The position numbers and the translations under genes were made by a program. Shown here piece after piece: positions 61,734 through 64,000 of a stretch of 64,000 nucleotides of DNA. Every line of letters begins with the position of its first letter. The first letter of the stretch is position 1. Source of the DNA: Desulforamulus aeronauticus DSM 10349 (GTDB lineage Bacteria > Bacillota > Desulfotomaculia > Desulfotomaculales > Desulfotomaculaceae); contig NZ_FRAR01000017.1 in assembly GCF_900142375.1 (NCBI RefSeq), positions 58,247 through 122,246 of the forward strand, in the 5' to 3' direction. The notes below the pieces were generated by a model. That model saw only the letters and a program-made list of their open reading frames with translations. It was not told where the DNA came from and ran no database searches.

Positions 61734-63679
61734 GGGAGTTCCTCCTCACCGTGCTGTTCCCCGGCTAGATTCTTTTCCGTAATCTTCCTACGCCAATTCT
61801 CATAAAGCCTAATTTGACCAATAAAGTAGCGGGGCTGGTCTGAATCCTGCTCGATTGCATAGCGGTAATGTTGTTCAGCTTCCACAAAATTGCCTAATTC
61901 CTGATAACTCTCAGCTAACAGGAAATGTGCCTTTCCATCACGGTTGATGGTTAAATACTCTTTTAGGAGTTCCACGGTTCTCTCTACAGGGCCATATTGA
62001 TGGTAAAGTTGGATGATATCCCATTGCCGCTCCACCAAACAAGCTGGAACAACCTTTTTATATAGTTCATTGGCCTTCTCCGGCTCATTAAGATCAAGTA
62101 ATCGACTCAAGAGATCCAGCAAAAGATCGATTCCGTCCTGACCCAGGCAGATTTTGCGCACCGCTTTACGCTTTTCCAGGGATTTTAACAGGAGTTTTAG
62201 AATATTGTCTGTGTCTTCTGCCAGTCCCAAGTCACGAAGTTCCCCTGCAATTACTTGTACCTTGCGCTTCTTTCCTTGCACCCAGAAACAGAATAATTCA
62301 TTAAACTTTGCCAGCAAATATCTAGGGCTGTCTGGTGTGAATTCACCCAATAGGATAAGTGCTTCCAAGAAACGTCTTTGTTGAACAAGACAAAAAGCTT
62401 TCCTTAAAAGAATTTCCTCGGGGACAGAAGCTGTATCGCTGGTGGGTTCCAGAAATTCCAAGGCCAATTGATACGCCTTTTGATTGAAAAATATGTTGGA
62501 CAGAATTAATTTGGCTTGGGGACTTCCTAAATCAAGGACCTTTTCCAGGCACTCCCTTGTGTAAGCGGGGTTTTTACGAGGTTCCAAAATAACGATAATT
62601 CTTTCTAACGCAGGTTGGAAGTTGGGGTTATCACGTAGACTGGCCAGATAGTAGTGGAGAGCTTCTTCGTAGTTTAAAAAGGATTCAGCAATTTCCCCCA
62701 GGTGGTATAAAGATCTAAACCCCCGAACTCCGGCAAAGGAAGCATATTGAGCAGGCTGTTCCGGTAAAGCTATGGCCTGTGAAAAAAACTCTGCGGCTTT
62801 AGCGTATTGCTTTTGGGTTAAATGAGTAAGTCCCCCATAATAATAAAGATCAGCGTAATTAGGAAAAAATTGTAACCCTAAATGGATTACCTCTAGGGCT
62901 TTGGCCGGCTGCCCGGCAGAATGGTAAGAAAGAACAATATATCGCAGTAATTTAGCGAAATAAATAGTATTAGGATCTGTATGATTAGCCACCTGAATCA
63001 ATACTTCAGCTGCCTCTTGATATCTTTCAGCCCGGTAGAGTTCTATCCCGTAGTGATATTTCAACAAGTTATTGTCCGAGTCAGCCGCTAACTCTTTTTG
63101 GATAATGGTGAGATTCCTTTTTTTCTTATCCTTTTGATCGATCTGGCTGTCCAGATAACCATAATGAAGGATGATTACATCTTCGGCTACACGATAGGTG
63201 GCTTGTTTGTTTTTTTCCAGAATTACATCAGCGATTTGTTCATGAATGGCCCCGCGGAATCTGTACTCCGGTTTGTTTCTAAATAACCGGAAAACCAGGT
63301 CAGGGCAGGTTTCGGTCCAACCATCTTTACCAATATAGTTAATAATCCTGGTAAAATAACCTTCTACGTTTTCTTCAGACGTGAGTTGTAAGAGTACTTT
63401 TTTACTCTCTGTAGTCAGTTCCTCATCCGCATCCAAAAACAAAATCCATTCCCCAGCAGCCTTTGACAACGAAAGGTTACGGGCATCACTGAAATTATCA
63501 TTCCATGGAAAGTGGTAAACCTTTGCCCCTAATTCAAGGGCAACCCGGGGAGTAGTATCCTGAGAACCTGTGTCAACGATAATTATTTCATCAACGACAT
63601 CCATGACACTGGCCAGACATCTGCGTATGTTAGACTCCTCATTCTTAACAATCATACACAAACTGATTCGGTTACCCAT
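61730..63679 (-). CDS. GT2 glycosyltransferase with TPR domain (paralogue 3)
   Basis: 649 residues, the longest of the three. GT2 motifs: ISLCMIVKNEESNIRRCLASV, EIIIVDTGSQDTTPRVA, WILFLDADEELTTE, LVFRLFRNKPEYRFRGAIHEQI. At least eight TPR-like repeats follow (~190-640), such as LTHLTQKQYAKAAEFFSQAIALP and LLAESYQELGNFVEAEQHYRYAIEQD. First gene of the minus-strand operon; the ATG follows AAGGAGC. The divergent neighbour is a repetitive surface-type protein gene, a likely acceptor. Confidence 0.9.
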   Translation of the reverse strand: MGNRISLCMIVKNEESNIRRCLASVMDVVDEIIIVDTGSQDTTPRVALELGAKVYHFPWNDNFSDARNLSLSKAAGEWILFLDADEELTTESKKVLLQLTSEENVEGYFTRIINYIGKDGWTETCPDLVFRLFRNKPEYRFRGAIHEQIADVILEKNKQATYRVAEDVIILHYGYLDSQIDQKDKKKRNLTIIQKELAADSDNNLLKYHYGIELYRAERYQEAAEVLIQVANHTDPNTIYFAKLLRYIVLSYHSAGQPAKALEVIHLGLQFFPNYADLYYYGGLTHLTQKQYAKAAEFFSQAIALPEQPAQYASFAGVRGFRSLYHLGEIAESFLNYEEALHYYLASLRDNPNFQPALERIIVILEPRKNPAYTRECLEKVLDLGSPQAKLILSNIFFNQKAYQLALEFLEPTSDTASVPEEILLRKAFCLVQQRRFLEALILLGEFTPDSPRYLLAKFNELFCFWVQGKKRKVQVIAGELRDLGLAEDTDNILKLLLKSLEKRKAVRKICLGQDGIDLLLDLLSRLLDLNEPEKANELYKKVVPACLVERQWDIIQLYHQYGPVERTVELLKEYLTINRDGKAHFLLAESYQELGNFVEAEQHYRYAIEQDSDQPRYFIGQIRLYENWRRKITEKNLAGEQHGEEELP

Positions 63680-63800
63680 TTTAGTATTGCTCCTTGTAGG
63701 TTTTTTTTAAAATATGCATTCATATTGTAACTTTCTACACTATGACCAAATATTCTACTATGAGGCTAATTACTAAAATTTTACAAGGAGTGTAATTTTA

Positions 63801-64000
63801 ATGCCTAACTTCAAGATCTTTCAGGATAATCCGGATTACGCCCGGATTAAGGTTTTTGGCAACAACAATGTTGCATTTAGTACGGACAGTTCCGGTAACC
63901 TTGGCATTACGTCAACGGGTCTGGCCATTACCGCCCCGACTAACGGGTTAATGGTAACAGCAGCCGCAGATGGTTTAGCCATTACCCCGCCAAGTAATGG
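63801..64000 (+). CDS. Repetitive surface-type protein, N-terminal fragment (cut by window edge)
   Basis: ATG 63801 behind AAGGAG; the frame stays open to the window end (66 codons). The N-terminus PNFKIFQDNPDYARIKVFGNN is followed by T/A/G-rich repeats of the type GLAITAPTNGLMVTAAADG. This resembles repeat proteins that end with DUF6385-type domains and form fibres or spore-surface layers; Thr-rich repeats would suit O-glycosylation by the divergent GT operon. The rest of the protein is not visible, so the call is partial. Confidence 0.75.
   Translation, partial: MPNFKIFQDNPDYARIKVFGNNNVAFSTDSSGNLGITSTGLAITAPTNGLMVTAAADGLAITPPSN

Overview
The window most resembles a chromosome segment from a spore-forming, anaerobic, sulfate-reducer-like member of the Firmicutes (Desulfotomaculum/Desulforamulus type). 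This is inferred from moderate GC with AT-rich spacers, strong AGGAGG ribosome sites with frequent TTG/GTG starts, and the gene content: aldehyde:ferredoxin oxidoreductase, a FixABCX-type ETF set, hybrid cluster protein, a D-lactate/glycolate dehydrogenase pair, a DUF1540 protein, Spo0A-box-like sites and a selenocysteine-encoding gene. No rRNA, tRNA or CRISPR array was seen. The species is not proven.

Layout. 0-2 kb: the end of an aldehyde oxidoreductase gene with a MoaD/ThiS-like partner, then a cysteine-synthase-like gene. 2-5.2 kb (minus strand): VanW/G5 protein, PRC-barrel protein and a membrane protein with 15-residue repeats. 5.5-8.3 kb: glycogen phosphorylase and DUF1540. 8.5-12.3 kb: etfB, ferredoxin-fused etfA, fixC, fixX. 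12.4-18 kb: a sensory module of hybrid PAS kinase, a 57-residue stand-alone histidine (DHp-like) protein, an NtrC-type regulator, then a sigma-54 promoter reading into an 18-codon ORF and a chemoreceptor. 18-22.3 kb: hcp with candidate operators, an FtsA-like ATPase with a long C-terminal extension, and a YaiI protein. 22.6-25.3 kb: FAD and Fe-S subunits of a lactate/glycolate-type dehydrogenase. 25.4-26.1 kb: a spacer rich in potential RNA structure with a 40-codon ORF. 26.1-29.4 kb: amino-acid permease, then a REP-associated tyrosine transposase (RAYT) element flanked by inverted repeats and unusual paired hairpins.

29.4-36.3 kb: two secreted proteins with matching leader hairpins, an OmpR-type two-component system, and a VTC/DUF4956/CotH operon. 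36.3-38.6 kb (minus): polar amino-acid ABC importer. 38.8-39.5 kb: MsrA with an in-frame TGA at the catalytic position (selenoprotein). 39.6-41.1 kb (minus): threonine synthase. 41.3-41.9 kb: a perfect Rex-type operator over the promoter of a 35-codon ORF, then a small DUF3892-like gene. 42-46.3 kb (minus): RND efflux pump. 46.4-49.9 kb: small unknowns, a methyltransferase-like and a glycosyltransferase-like gene. 50.1-51.4 kb: GNAT, then a guanidine-I riboswitch with a pair of SMR exporters (minus). 51.6-55.9 kb: a 1412-residue CoA-dehydratase-activator-type protein. 56-63.7 kb (minus): a DUF6385-like surface protein and four overlapping glycosyltransferase genes, three of them GT2-TPR paralogues. 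A divergent gene for a repetitive surface-type protein runs off the right edge.

The observations most worth following are the selenocysteine MsrA, the stand-alone DHp protein inside a kinase-to-sigma-54-to-chemoreceptor circuit, the Rex-controlled micro-ORF, the structured spacer at 25.4-26.05 kb, and the covarying hairpins around the RAYT element. All function calls come from reading motifs; no database search was run.
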